Origin: Eutreptiella sp. 'Long Island Sound 2002'
Lineage: Eukaryota > Euglenozoa > Euglenophyceae > Eutreptiales > Eutreptiaceae
NCBI GenBank assembly: GCA_964036045.1
Contig: OZ038381.1
Location: 120,400,843-120,464,842, forward strand
DNA: 64,000 nucleotides
Reading direction: 5' to 3'
The stretch's first letter is position 1. Each line of letters begins with the position of its first letter. A program made the translations under genes and the position numbers. Under the pieces are notes generated by a model that was given only the letters and a program-made list of their open reading frames with translations, searched no databases and was not told the origin of the DNA. Shown here in pieces: positions 35,895-45,119 of this stretch.

Positions 35895-36825
35895 TGTCTC
35901 ACATACCAAACAACATTGCCATAATGGATGGCAACCTTGACGATACACCCGGGCTGGATACACGGGAAGCCGAGAAAGCGGACGCACTGCAGCCAGGGCC
36001 CTCCATTGGGGAAGCTGTGCAGGGCAGCACTAGCCATGATTGCCCATACTCCATGGTTCTGTCAATCTTCAATTCTTTCCGGTTCATCTTGGTCTGGCGC
36101 AAGTCCACACAATTTGCAATGGCCAGCACATTTGTCGAGTCCTTGATACACCCATTCTCCGTGTCACGAGAGACTTGTTCCCCATTTGAGAGGGGTATTG
36201 ATTTTGCAAGGATGTGACAGCAAGGATGGGCGAGGTCTAGGACTAGATTACCAACTTTGACGCCCGCAACATCAAATTTGATACATCCGTTGAGATCAGG
36301 CAAAGCTGGCGGGACGACACAACAGGGCGCAACACAGTGAACACGAGATCGAGCAGTGTACCCGAGCTCTTGAACAATTTCCTACAACTAGCGGTCGAGG
36401 ACACAGAGTGTAAGAAGACAGTTGTCACCTTGATGTGTGAGGCAATCGTGGCGGCGTGGATGACCGCAAAGTCATGCAGCACGGAGACAATGGTCGAGAA
36501 AATGGGGCCAGCTGCCCTTGTGGCCCTGACGTGTGGCACCACGTGCACGGACACACTACTGGTTGATGGAAAGCACGTGATTGCCCTTTTTACGATGTGA
36601 TGCTTCGCTGGAATGCAACCTAAAAAATTGTGGCACGTATGCAACTACATGGCCTCGCCAAAGAGTGCAATACCAGGCTTCCAAAAGCTGGCAAAGGACC
36701 TCTGCACTAGGGAATTGTGGTGGTATCACTTTGGTCATTCCAACATGCCGGTTGAGCGCATCCACCCTTCCACACGTATGCTATTGCCTTGTAAGCTTGT
36801 TGCCTTTCAATGTGACACATTGTAA
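35895..36825 (+). pseudogene. Unrecognised coding-like region C, 5' part
   Basis: From ATG 35895 the frame reads MSHIPNNIAIMDGNLDDTPG, then TREAEKADALQPGPSIGEAV and STFVESLIHPFSVSRETC. After a frame switch near 36,215 it reads MGEV-TAG-D-TAG-ITNFDARNIKF (TAGs at 36238 and 36244), then SVPELLNNFLQLAVEDTECK, LMCEAIVAAWMTAK and LVDGKHVIALFTM, with TGA at 36598. The same frame resumes with MQPKKLWHVCNYMASPKSAI and NMPVERIHPSTRMLLPC. The internal TGA and switch favour a pseudogene or unrecognised introns. The 36,600-36,780 part resembles nothing I can name. Confidence 0.35.
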
Positions 36826-36849
36826 TCCAACAGCGATTCAATAGGCCGT

Positions 36850-36933
36850 TGGGACGGGGAGCCTAGGTGAAGTGTAAGGACCAATTTTATTATGACACCA
36901 AGCAATTTCATTTTGTTGTGCTCTGAGGAGCCC
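36850..36933. repeat. Degenerate palindrome pair
   Basis: Around 36,850-36,865 (GGGACGGGGAGCCT, weak) and 36,918-36,933 (GTGCTCTGAGGAGCCC), spacing about 68 bp. The interior is homologous to the interior of the pair at 37,107-37,191. Confidence 0.5.
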
Positions 36934-37700
36934 AGACGACAATCGGATGCAAGTTCACAGGGGGCACGGAGCCTTGCGCTTGTTGGTACTTCCGCAACTA
37001 CAATGCTGTTGACACGTGCAACCTTGCGCGATGATGGCCAAGGAACCCCCTACCCCCCCCCCGCTTTAGACACCCTGAATTTCCGATTCACTGATTTGGG
37101 GAAGCTAGACTCTGCATAGCTCAAATGGAGTGCAAGGAAGGATTTCCACCCTGACATCAGCAATTTGAGGATGCTGTGCTCTGCAGAGCCCACAAGACCG
37201 TTGGATGCAAATTATCTAGAGCTGCGGAGCCACTACGCCTGTTGGAACTTCTGCAACTTCACTGTTGCTGACTGGTGCCACCTTATCCGATGATGTCCAA
37301 GGAGCCCCCCCCCCCCCCCTCCCACAAACACCTCTAATTTCCGATGTACGAATTTGGGCAAGTTGGACTCTGCAAGGCTCAAGTGGAGTGCAAGAAAGGA
37401 TTTCAACCGTGACATCAATAATTTGAGGATGCTGTGTAATATGACGGCTGAAATCGGTCAATGTGCTCGATCTGGGCTCTGCAGAGCCCAGCATCACCAA
37501 AATGAAGATCTAGCGGGTCTTTGGGGGGGGGGGGGTCCTTGGACATCATCAGGCAAGGTTGCACAAGTCCAGAGCAGTGAAGGTGTGGAAATTCCAAAAG
37601 GCACAGAGCCTCCATAGCTCCAGTGAATTTGCATCCAATGGTCTTGTGGCATCTGCAGAGCCCAATTTGGGAATACTGGGCTCTGCAGAGCCTAGGATGC
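36880..37700. repeat. About 260-bp unit: two direct copies and one inverted copy
   Basis: Direct copies span about 36,880-37,140 and 37,140-37,400. They share GATGCAAATT/GATGCAAGTT, TTGGAACTTCTGCAACT, CGATGATGTCCAAGGA and a long C run. About 37,480-37,660 is the reverse complement of the same unit (CCTTGGACATCATC, GAATTTGCATCC), with a G14 run opposite the C runs (about 37,305-37,318 and 37,521-37,534). The palindromes sit at unit boundaries. Confidence 0.75.
37107..37191. repeat. Palindrome pair
   Basis: 37,107-37,122 (AGACTCTGCATAGCTC) and 37,176-37,191 (GTGCTCTGCAGAGCCC), spacing 69 bp. Further single sites are at 37,474-37,489 (perfect) and 37,678-37,693, with a partial one at about 37,648-37,663. 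Confidence 0.75.
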
Positions 37701-37734
37701 CAGGGGTTGCAAAATTACATGATGCCAGATCACT

Positions 37735-39089
37735 ATGACTTGGTGGATCGTTGGATCCTGTTGCAATGTGCTCTCCTTTATCGCTTCTGTGTACACAGGC
37801 ACTAAGACTGAAGTGGCTCGCGTCGCGAAGAAGTATAGCGCCCGTTTGGCCAGTTTTGGTGCATGGCAAGGGAGCCGGGAGCACTGTGAGTTCACGCCAT
37901 GGCCACCGCTCCAAGCCCTGTTGAAGGCCGGTCTGTGGGTTTGTGATCGAGAAGATGTTGAAGCACATCACCGACTACTCGTGAGACCAGTGTTGAACCC
38001 GGCTCTTGAGGTGTCCGGCGGCGAGGTGGCAAAGGTCAATGTGGGCAAGGGCTCGGAATCTAGAGAAATTTGGGCATACGATGGACCTGTGACCGCGGTA
38101 CCCAATGAGATCAAAATGCTCAAGTACAATCTCGTCATCGTCGAAGTCCCCCGGCGGGGAGGGTGGATTCCTGGTGCGCACACCGTGCGTGTGCTGTCTC
38201 ACAGGGTACTCGGCACCTTTCATGGACAACATGGGGATTTGGTCGCTGTGGAGTAGCACCTACGTTCGCAACTCGAAGATTTGTACCCCACAGTTTTGCG
38301 TATGGGTGTCCACCATCTGGGACACAGAGAAGAACCATATTTGTTGGAGCAGTCGACTATGTTGCTTGTGAAGACCCATGGTCTGGGCCATGCTATGCCG
38401 CACTTCCTCACACAAAAGTCGTTCACTAAAGGGAAGTTGCTGGGTTTGGCTATCCTATGGTGGTTGGTGAATTTGCTCGAGAACCCCAACGACGACTCGG
38501 ACGACACGATCATGGATACGGATGCATCGCGCTGCCTGTGGGCACTACGGCCACCGCCCCAACGTGATCAGTCTTCACTGTATCCACTTGCTTGTCCCCT
38601 TGAATTGCACATGGGGTGTATTGTCTGAGGGTCCCTACCGTGCAGCTGATGTGGGGAATCTGCTGAAGACAAGCGTCTGAAAAAGGGGACAGGGAGGAGG
38701 ATGGTGAGTGGTGGAGTGTCACGCAGTGGCCAAGCACGAGCCAGCCGCTGTTCCAGTAGCAGGAGCACCCCGGTCCGCAAACCCCCAAGCCGAAGGGGAA
38801 AACCGATAAACAACGGCGGAAGGAGCAGGAGAAGGCCGAGCGTGAGTTGCGGAAGCAGTAGGAGGCGCGGCAGCGGCAACATAAAAAGGAGGAGAAGGAG
38901 AAGGAGAAAAAGGCCAAAGAGGACAAACGAGCCCACCGAAAGAGGAAGGAAGAGGAGGACAAGCCGGCAACTGCAGTAGCAACCTCCCCGTCACGAAAAA
39001 AACGTGCAGTCGAGGGTTTGCGGGCTACCCTGGCTTGTGGTGTGAGGGTTGGACTGCCCAAGAGTGGTGGCAGGTCCAACGGCAAGTGA
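37735..39089 (+). pseudogene. Unrecognised region C, 3' part: soluble domain then Lys/Glu-rich tail
   Basis: One frame from about 37,780 reads TKTEVARVAKKYSARLASFG, then REDVEAHHRLLVRPVLNPAL and MLKYNLVIVEVPRRGGWIPG. It meets TAG at 38254-38256 and continues in the same frame as HLRSQLEDLYPTVLRMGVHH to about 38,628. A second frame from about 38,670 carries a charged, coiled-coil-like tail (DKQRRKEQEKAERELRKQ, then KKEEKEKEKKAKEDKRAH) with TAGs at 38757-38759 and 38859-38861, each directly after a Gln codon. It ends SPSRKKRAVEGLRATL ... SGGRSNGK-TGA (39087-39089). The whole reads like one gene's C-terminal half with interruptions. No family recognised. Confidence 0.4.
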
Positions 39090-39934
39090 GTGGAAGCCCC
39101 ACGTACCGCACAAGGCATGGGTGTCGTTGGATCATAACGGACATATGACCACTGACACAAACTGTGAGACTGTCCTAGAGTTCTGAATGCTTGGTGTGAG
39201 TGGGCCTGTCCTGTGCAGTCCCGAACAGCAGCTCAATCCACGGGACAGTGAGTGAGGTGCCCTATTTGTCTGTGTATGTGTTTGTAATTGAATTTTGAGG
39301 TCACTTTTTCATTTTGCACTGAGCTGGGCTCTGCAGAGCCGAGCCTTTCACATTTGATTGATTTGCCCCCAAATATGACGAATTTTGTACTGCCGGGCTC
39401 TGCAGAGTGCAGCATACTGTCTGACTCAAATTTGCATGGTGTTCAGGTGTGCAGTGTCCCTGTGAGTTTGGTTGCAAGAGCACCCCATTTTACTCAGCAT
39501 TTCTTTCGCATGTCCCTCATTGACACAATGTATGAGCTGTTGTGTTTGCCCACGATTCAGTTGGATCCACGGTGCCAGGTTTGTGTCTGTCAATCCCAGC
39601 TGCTCTACTTATGTGCTAATTTTCCAACAGCCTATGCACTTCACACCCCAGATTCAATATGTACCCTCATTTGAGCCCTCAATTGTTTGTTACCTGTTCC
39701 TGGGCCCTGCAGAGCTCAGGTGAATGTGTCTGTCATTTAGAGTTTACCCAGTGTACCCAGAGTCCGATCTCCAGTGTGTATGATGGGCACAGCTTTGCCA
39801 CTGTTCTAAAGTGCCGCACGCACGTGACAGGCTAAGGGGGTACGGCTGTGCCTAACAGTTGCGCCGTGCGCATCCCGTCAGATTCTCCCTCTCATCGCCA
39901 AGAAAAGGGGAAGGGGGCATGGGGGACAAAGGAC
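39090..39934. other. Spacer with palindrome pair; lies on the p28 downstream side
   Basis: No further p28 exon is recognisable on the minus strand here. Contains the pair at 39,326-39,410 and a single palindrome at 39,702-39,717 (GGGCCCTGCAGAGCTC). Confidence 0.45.
39326..39410. repeat. Paired GGGCTCTGCAGAGCCC palindromes
   Basis: 39,326-39,341 (GGGCTCTGCAGAGCCG) and 39,395-39,410 (GGGCTCTGCAGAGTGC), spacing 69 bp. In one frame both encode GSAE. Confidence 0.85.
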
Positions 39935-40219
39935 CTGAAGATTCCGGACATCGAACCGCGTTGCAGGCTCATTCGAGACAAACTGGATCCATTCGTTTGC
40001 TTCTCTTGGGGGCAAAATGGCATTGAGGATGTCGTGTGCCGACGTGATGATGGGCTTGTTCTCCAGCGGCGAAAGATGGGGTTTGCTGGTAGGCGTCGAA
40101 GGTCGCACCACCTTCTTCCCTTTCTTCACAGCCTCCGCCACTAACATGGGGGGGTCGTACTTGAGCAATGGCATGGTCAAGATCTCCGGCGGAGGCGTCA
40201 CCGGGCGCTCCATATTCAT
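39935..40219 (-). CDS. Axonemal dynein light chain p28 (DNALI1/IDA4 family), N-terminal exon
   Basis: The frame reads MPLLKYDPPMLVAEAVKKGK, then ITSAHDILNAILPPRE and WIQFVSNEPATRFDVRNLQ. Members of the p28 family (human DNALI1, Chlamydomonas IDA4 product) have the same order: an N-terminal LLKYD-P-LV motif, an ILNAILPPRE motif, then W-Q-VS--PATR-DV--LQ. Known role: subunit of inner-arm axonemal dyneins, binding actin and heavy chain in motile cilia. The exon ends CTTCAG|GTCCTT (39935/39934), where family members continue EQLD. Start is ATG 40219 or 40213. The linker between PPRE and WIQ is shorter than usual. No following exon was found, so this may be an isolated exon or pseudogene fragment. 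Confidence 0.75.
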
Positions 40220-41360
40220 TTTTGTGGGGTCGTTTGGGAGGGCGTCTGAATGCCACGGACCAAAACTGGTTTGTCCGAGAGAATGCGACGAAAAAAAAAC
40301 AGACCCTCTTGGTCCCTCACTGACCCACCATGAAGGTCCACAAAACCGGCTGACAAATAGCACCAGGAAAGACAGAGAACACAATGAAGATGATGGACAT
40401 GGATATCAATGCTTCATTCCACAGAATGAAGTAGAAGGAACCAAATATCACCCAATTTGAGGCACTAGTGCAAAACAGAATGCCTTTGTGAATGCACCAT
40501 TAATGGGAACATTTGCCCTGCCTGCCCACTCTTTGGGTTTTTCTTCTTGGGCTTCTTTATGGCTGCAAGACATCTTCAAACATTCAATTTGGGAAAGTGC
40601 AAAACTTAATAGCACGTTAGGGCGCAACAGTGGGATCCACCACTGGAAGCATACTCAACGTTGTCTCCAAAAATATGTGAATCAATGAATTCACATTCAA
40701 CAGAATAACACAAATTACATGCCTCAATGTGTGAAACATGAGAGGGCATGTGTGTCCTTGGACAGTAGGCCCATGCAGGCAAAATGGAGTGAAATGAAGC
40801 CACCCAGATGGATGCATGCAAATCATTTGTGGTACTGCCACCGCAATAACTAAAAACACCGGTGCTCAACGCTGGCCCAATACCACCCATGCATATCATG
40901 CCCAAAATTGGTGGCCTAGATGGTTTTCACCCTAGAACTCCAATGTAGTGTCTACAGTTGAATTCAAACTGGCAAGATGCAACCTCAAAATCCCTTCAAG
41001 TGATGGTCATGATGAATTCCTCCACAGGTCTAGTACCCAATGTGTTAACTCCCAAGGCAGTTGTAGAGCACAACATGCTGAAACCAAACAAACTAGCATT
41101 ACCAGGTGTACAATCAAGTTGTGTGAATGATAAATCAACGGAGCAAACAAAACACCCATGCACATGGCAATTGAAAGCTTTTTACCACCCCCTTGCCCAA
41201 GCAATGGAAAATGGCCAGACTGATTCACTCATCCAGCACCTATGCTGCTTGGAAGAGGGTGTTGCTTGCACGCTATTGCCCTTTGCTGCACCCTTTGCTG
41301 AAGGCTTGGGTTCAGGTATGTGTGGATTGTTTGTTTTTGCAGGGGGGTTGACTTGAGTAC
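40220..41360. other. Unresolved region upstream of the p28 exon
   Basis: Several medium open frames exist on both strands. The most protein-like is minus 40,606-40,860 (Cys/His-rich: THMPSHVSHIEACNLCYSVE). No splice-consistent model or family is recognisable. Confidence 0.3.
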
Positions 41361-41594
41361 TCAAGAGTAGTTATTGGAAACAGGTATCTCACACATATGA
41401 CACACTAGATCCTTGGGAAACACAGGGCCCAAAGGCAACAACCCATCGCTCATGTGCATGTTCCTGAGATGCTCTCTCGTGCGGTAGTCGACCGCCACAC
41501 TTGGCGAATCTAATACATGAGTGTCAAACTTGTGGTGTTGGTTTCGGTGGCTTGCCAAATATTCATCACCGTTGGGGGAAGCGCCAACACAATA
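41361..41594 (-). CDS. Putative exon, unrecognised
   Basis: After an acceptor-like AAAGTTGCAG (exon starts at 41594) one frame reads YCVGASPNGDEYLASHRNQH, HKFDTHVLDSPSVAVDYRTR and EHLRNMHMSDGLLPLGP, then FPKDLVCHMC. Residue use is typical of a folded soluble protein and there are no internal stops. It ends at TGA soon after CEIPVSNNYS. No partner exons could be joined with confidence. Confidence 0.4.
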   Translation of the reverse strand, partial: YCVGASPNGDEYLASHRNQHHKFDTHVLDSPSVAVDYRTREHLRNMHMSDGLLPLGPVFPKDLVCHMCEIPVSNNYS

Positions 41595-42892
41595 CTGCAA
41601 CTTTCCTCACCAGTGGGATAGTACAATAACCAACCAAGCTTCATCCAAGACATGGTGCACTATTCTGGAATTGCAGGGGCAAAAAACACTACAACTGCCA
41701 TCATGGCCAAATGACCTTCCCTGACACAAAACATGGACATCATGCAACTCAATACCAAGGTATCACTCAATGAACACATGCCGAAGAAGCTCAACCCTGG
41801 GGCCAGGACAATCCAAACCTACAATGCCTGGCACACATTCTGAGTTGCGGACAGTGCACTACCCCTTGGGCTCCAAATTGTAGCCTAATTGTTGCAACAG
41901 TCTCTCCACCTCACCAAAGACACCTAGTTCCACCAACCCAGGACATACATGGGCTAGGACATACATGGGCTAGTGTGAGTGAATGGACACCCCCCTTTTC
42001 CCATATAGCAGGGCTTGCCCCTGCGGTGTGCAGTATGAGGTCTAACCGACAGTTGCCGCGTGACCAAGTGGGGCATAGCCAGGCCACCACTTCAACAAAC
42101 TTGACCTAAAGCAGCCGTGAAGCCTCTAGTTCTGTCGGCACAGAGGGCACCCTGCCACAGTTGAGCAACGGTGGGAATCAGTGCCCTCAAGCCTCAAGGC
42201 CTATGCTCCTAAATATGCACTCTCTCTCCTGGGTCCACCTACCCAGACCACCGCTGATTTTTTGCTCTCTGATCCCATTTCCATGTGCTGTGCCCAAGTT
42301 ACGGCCTTGTCTGAGCTACAACAGGCGCAAGGACTATACTAATTTGGGACTTTTCTGCAGCTTGGACAGGGGGTACTTAAGGTAATCTGTGGAAGATTGC
42401 AGTGCACATGGAACGATTGAGTGACATTCACCATCACTGATTACATGATGTGCATGGCTGTGGGACCTTGTTGCTTGGCTCCTCACTAGACCTAGACTCC
42501 TCATAAGGAGGTGTACTTGCCAACTCCAACCATGGGCGAAACACTTAGGAGAGAACGAAAGGGGGACGTTATGCTCTTAGAAACAATGAGTCCACTAGGG
42601 ATTGTAGTAATGACTCTTCCTAGCACTCTTTTTTCATCTTGATTGTGAATCGGATGATGAAGACTGAGTGCGTACCATGAAAGATGCCAATGGGAGGCCC
42701 AGGTGGGGTTGTTGCACCCGATGCATGCGAAACGCTTGTATGTGAGTAATTTTCCTAGTGAGCACCAAACAATATACTCCAGATGGAGTGTGGTGGATGC
42801 TGCTTCAAACTTTCCACGCGTTCTTGCACCAGTAACGGATCCCTCTTGTGAACTTGTCCACACTCACAGCTCAAATCCCAACGGACTTTCTA
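41595..42892. other. Spacer
   Basis: No gene supported. It contains a short direct repeat GGACATACATGGGCTA (41,942 and 41,958) and, at about 42,299-42,332, an inverted relative of the 33-bp hairpin repeat seen at 26.5 and 27.2 kb. Confidence 0.4.
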
Positions 42893-43084
42893 GATAAGGT
42901 TTTTGATCTGCTTGGGTTCCACCCACTCCAACAGTGTGTTTTTCACCTTTGCCTTGCTCAGGGTCTCAATGTTCCGGGCCTTCAGTGCAAAATCCTCTTG
43001 ATCTGTGCTGGCGCAGGGGGTTGCACACGGCTCCAAGGCCTGGCTCAGGTTTACAGACACCTCATCAAGAATGTGTGCGAGCAT
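42893..43084 (-). CDS. Small putative exon, unrecognised
   Basis: The minus frame MLAHILDEVSVNLSQALEPC, STDQEDFALKARNIETLSKA, KVKNTLLEWVEPKQIKNLI is amphipathic and charge-balanced, unlike most by-chance frames here. It ends at an in-frame stop. A plus-strand frame overlaps it, so the call is tentative. Confidence 0.25.
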
Positions 43085-43499
43085 GGTGGTGAATCGTCAC
43101 CCATGCTTGTAAAATGGAATCAGCAAAAAGCAGGAAACATAGGAAAACAGGGGGGTTTTAGGCGGATTAGGGCAGAATTCTCAGTTCAGCACTCATGGGG
43201 ACCCCGAGGACAACTGTTAGTATGAGGGCGATGACTGTGATGCAATGGTGGAGCACCGGAGTGTGATTTTTTTTTATTGTCTCCGACTGCGACAGTCAGG
43301 TGGTCACAGGTTTTGTACGTTTAGAGTGGGATCTTTCATTTGTCCTTGAGTGTTCCGACTAGGTACATCCACAAGGGCAGCTGGGCCTGGTTGGGCTAGG
43401 GGGGGGTTGAGAAGGGGGCTGGGTGGGGGTTTCCACCACATTATCGCTGTGGCATTGGGTGTAGCTTGCAAATTTGGTCTCTTTCTGCTCTCCATGATG

Positions 43500-45119
43500 C
43501 TACTTGCCGATGGCTATTGTGGACAACAGTCATTCGGAATGCGCACAGTTTCGGCATTCACGCCCACAAGATCAACAAGTGTATGCATTGTTTTAACTAA
43601 AAACTCTTCCACACGCACAAAGCGGATCTCGCAAGCTAGCAGGAAATTTCATCGAGTTGGACCAAGCACCTAGGACCGTGACCTGAGGAGTGGATGCCCA
43701 TTCAACGGCAGAATGGGGGACACGAGCAGTGTCTCGCAGAAACATGGACAAATGTCGCTCAATGGTGTTAACAACATGCTGTTGCAGCCTGCTGTTGGAT
43801 AGATTTTTTTTCCACCAGCTGCAAGTGCGACCAACAAGAAAAGATCAAGTGCCCCCTCACCTGTACACAATTTTGCTGGAAATTGTATGAGTTTCTCTAC
43901 AAACCGTGAGAGCATAGCCTCACATGGCTCCTCAATGTGCATACATGGGGGGGGTTGTACGATGCCACTGAAACCCTCGTTACTTTGCCAGAGCCAGGGT
44001 TCGCAGATATTCATGTGAACCTTGAGAACCATGGAATAGTCGGAATAGTACAATTATGGACATAGTCAACACAAGCTCCACAGGGTGAGGCACAAGAGCC
44101 CGTCTCCCCGAACACAAGTTGCAGTCATGAACCAATATCCCCAAGATGAACAAATTGGGTACAAAGTCATTCAACAAGTTGTGTGTTGCCTCTGCTTGTT
44201 GGATACACTGATGATGTACTATTGATTTTTATGGATTGGAATATTTGAGAGGTCCCTCAGCTTCGTCTTTTGTTGTTGCAAGTACTTATTGGCCGCAAGT
44301 AAGAGACTCATGAACATACATACTTTCCAAATGAGCTTTGGGTGTGTGTACACAGCAGCATCGTGGGCCTGGGGACCGGATGACAAAAAGGTACATAATG
44401 AAAAGAACTTCTTGCATATTGCCTCAGAACAGGACTTGAACGCATGCCACACACCGTACAACATAGGATAGTAACGAAGTATGTAGCGCAACTGGTAAAT
44501 GTCGTACATAGTGGAAAACAAGAACCTCGCCACGCCATTAAAAATCTTCACTGTTGGACTTGGGTTGCAAGTTAACTACACACTTCAGAACCTTTGCAAG
44601 GCCACACTGTGTGCATTTCAATAGGGGGGACATCAAAAGGGGTTTCCAGCGGAGACTTTCATTCCCGTTCCGTTTCACATCTAGTGGGCACCTGAGAGAG
44701 TCCTGCACACTTTTTTCCATGTAGGAAAGCAAGGTGGCATGTGAACCTACAACTAATGTGGCAATGTCTGTTGTTTTGCCAAACAAAGCGATAAGTTGTG
44801 TGTAGCCAAAGAAAACATCAGGATCCTGTTGCACCGGCAAAATCGCAAAAACAGAATGGTTCAAGAATGAATCAGCACCAAAGGGTGTGTGTAGCCAAAC
44901 ATTGGTTGAAACAGTTGTCCAACCATATTGCAATGGGATAAATTGAAACCTCGTCCAACCGCTGGGCAGCAACATGTGATGCTTGTTGTGACAGGCTAGG
45001 GGCATTCTCCAAACGAAGATCAGTGTAAGAAGCTTGCATCGCGATGCACGAGACATTGGAACATCTACCTCAATGGAAGTTCGTTTGCAACGGGTTTCCA
45101 TTGCTTGTACAAGACACAA
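43500..45119 (-). pseudogene. Family B copy B2
   Basis: Blocks in minus-strand order: VPMSRASRCKLLTLIFVWRM, VQQDPDVFFGYTQLIALFGK, ATLVVGSHATLLSYMEKSVQ, ILRYYPMLYGVWHAFKSC, AAVYTHPKLIWKV, KYLQQQKTKLRDL, LLNDFVPNLFILGILVHDC, HIEEPCEAMLSRFVEKL and, weakly, FVRVEEFLVKTMHTLVDL. They align with B1 in the same order. Breaks: TAA at 44538-44540 next to a frame switch, TAG at 44219-44221 after Q, and a one-base shift before LLNDF. B2 has no 21-bp array. Several hydrophobic stretches could be membrane segments, which is not certain. Product unknown. Confidence 0.5.

Noticed and set aside
38701-38994. Minus-strand Leu-rich frame (LLLLLLFMLPLPRLLLLPQL) as a membrane protein
   Set aside because: It is the antisense shadow of the Lys/Glu-rich plus-strand tail.
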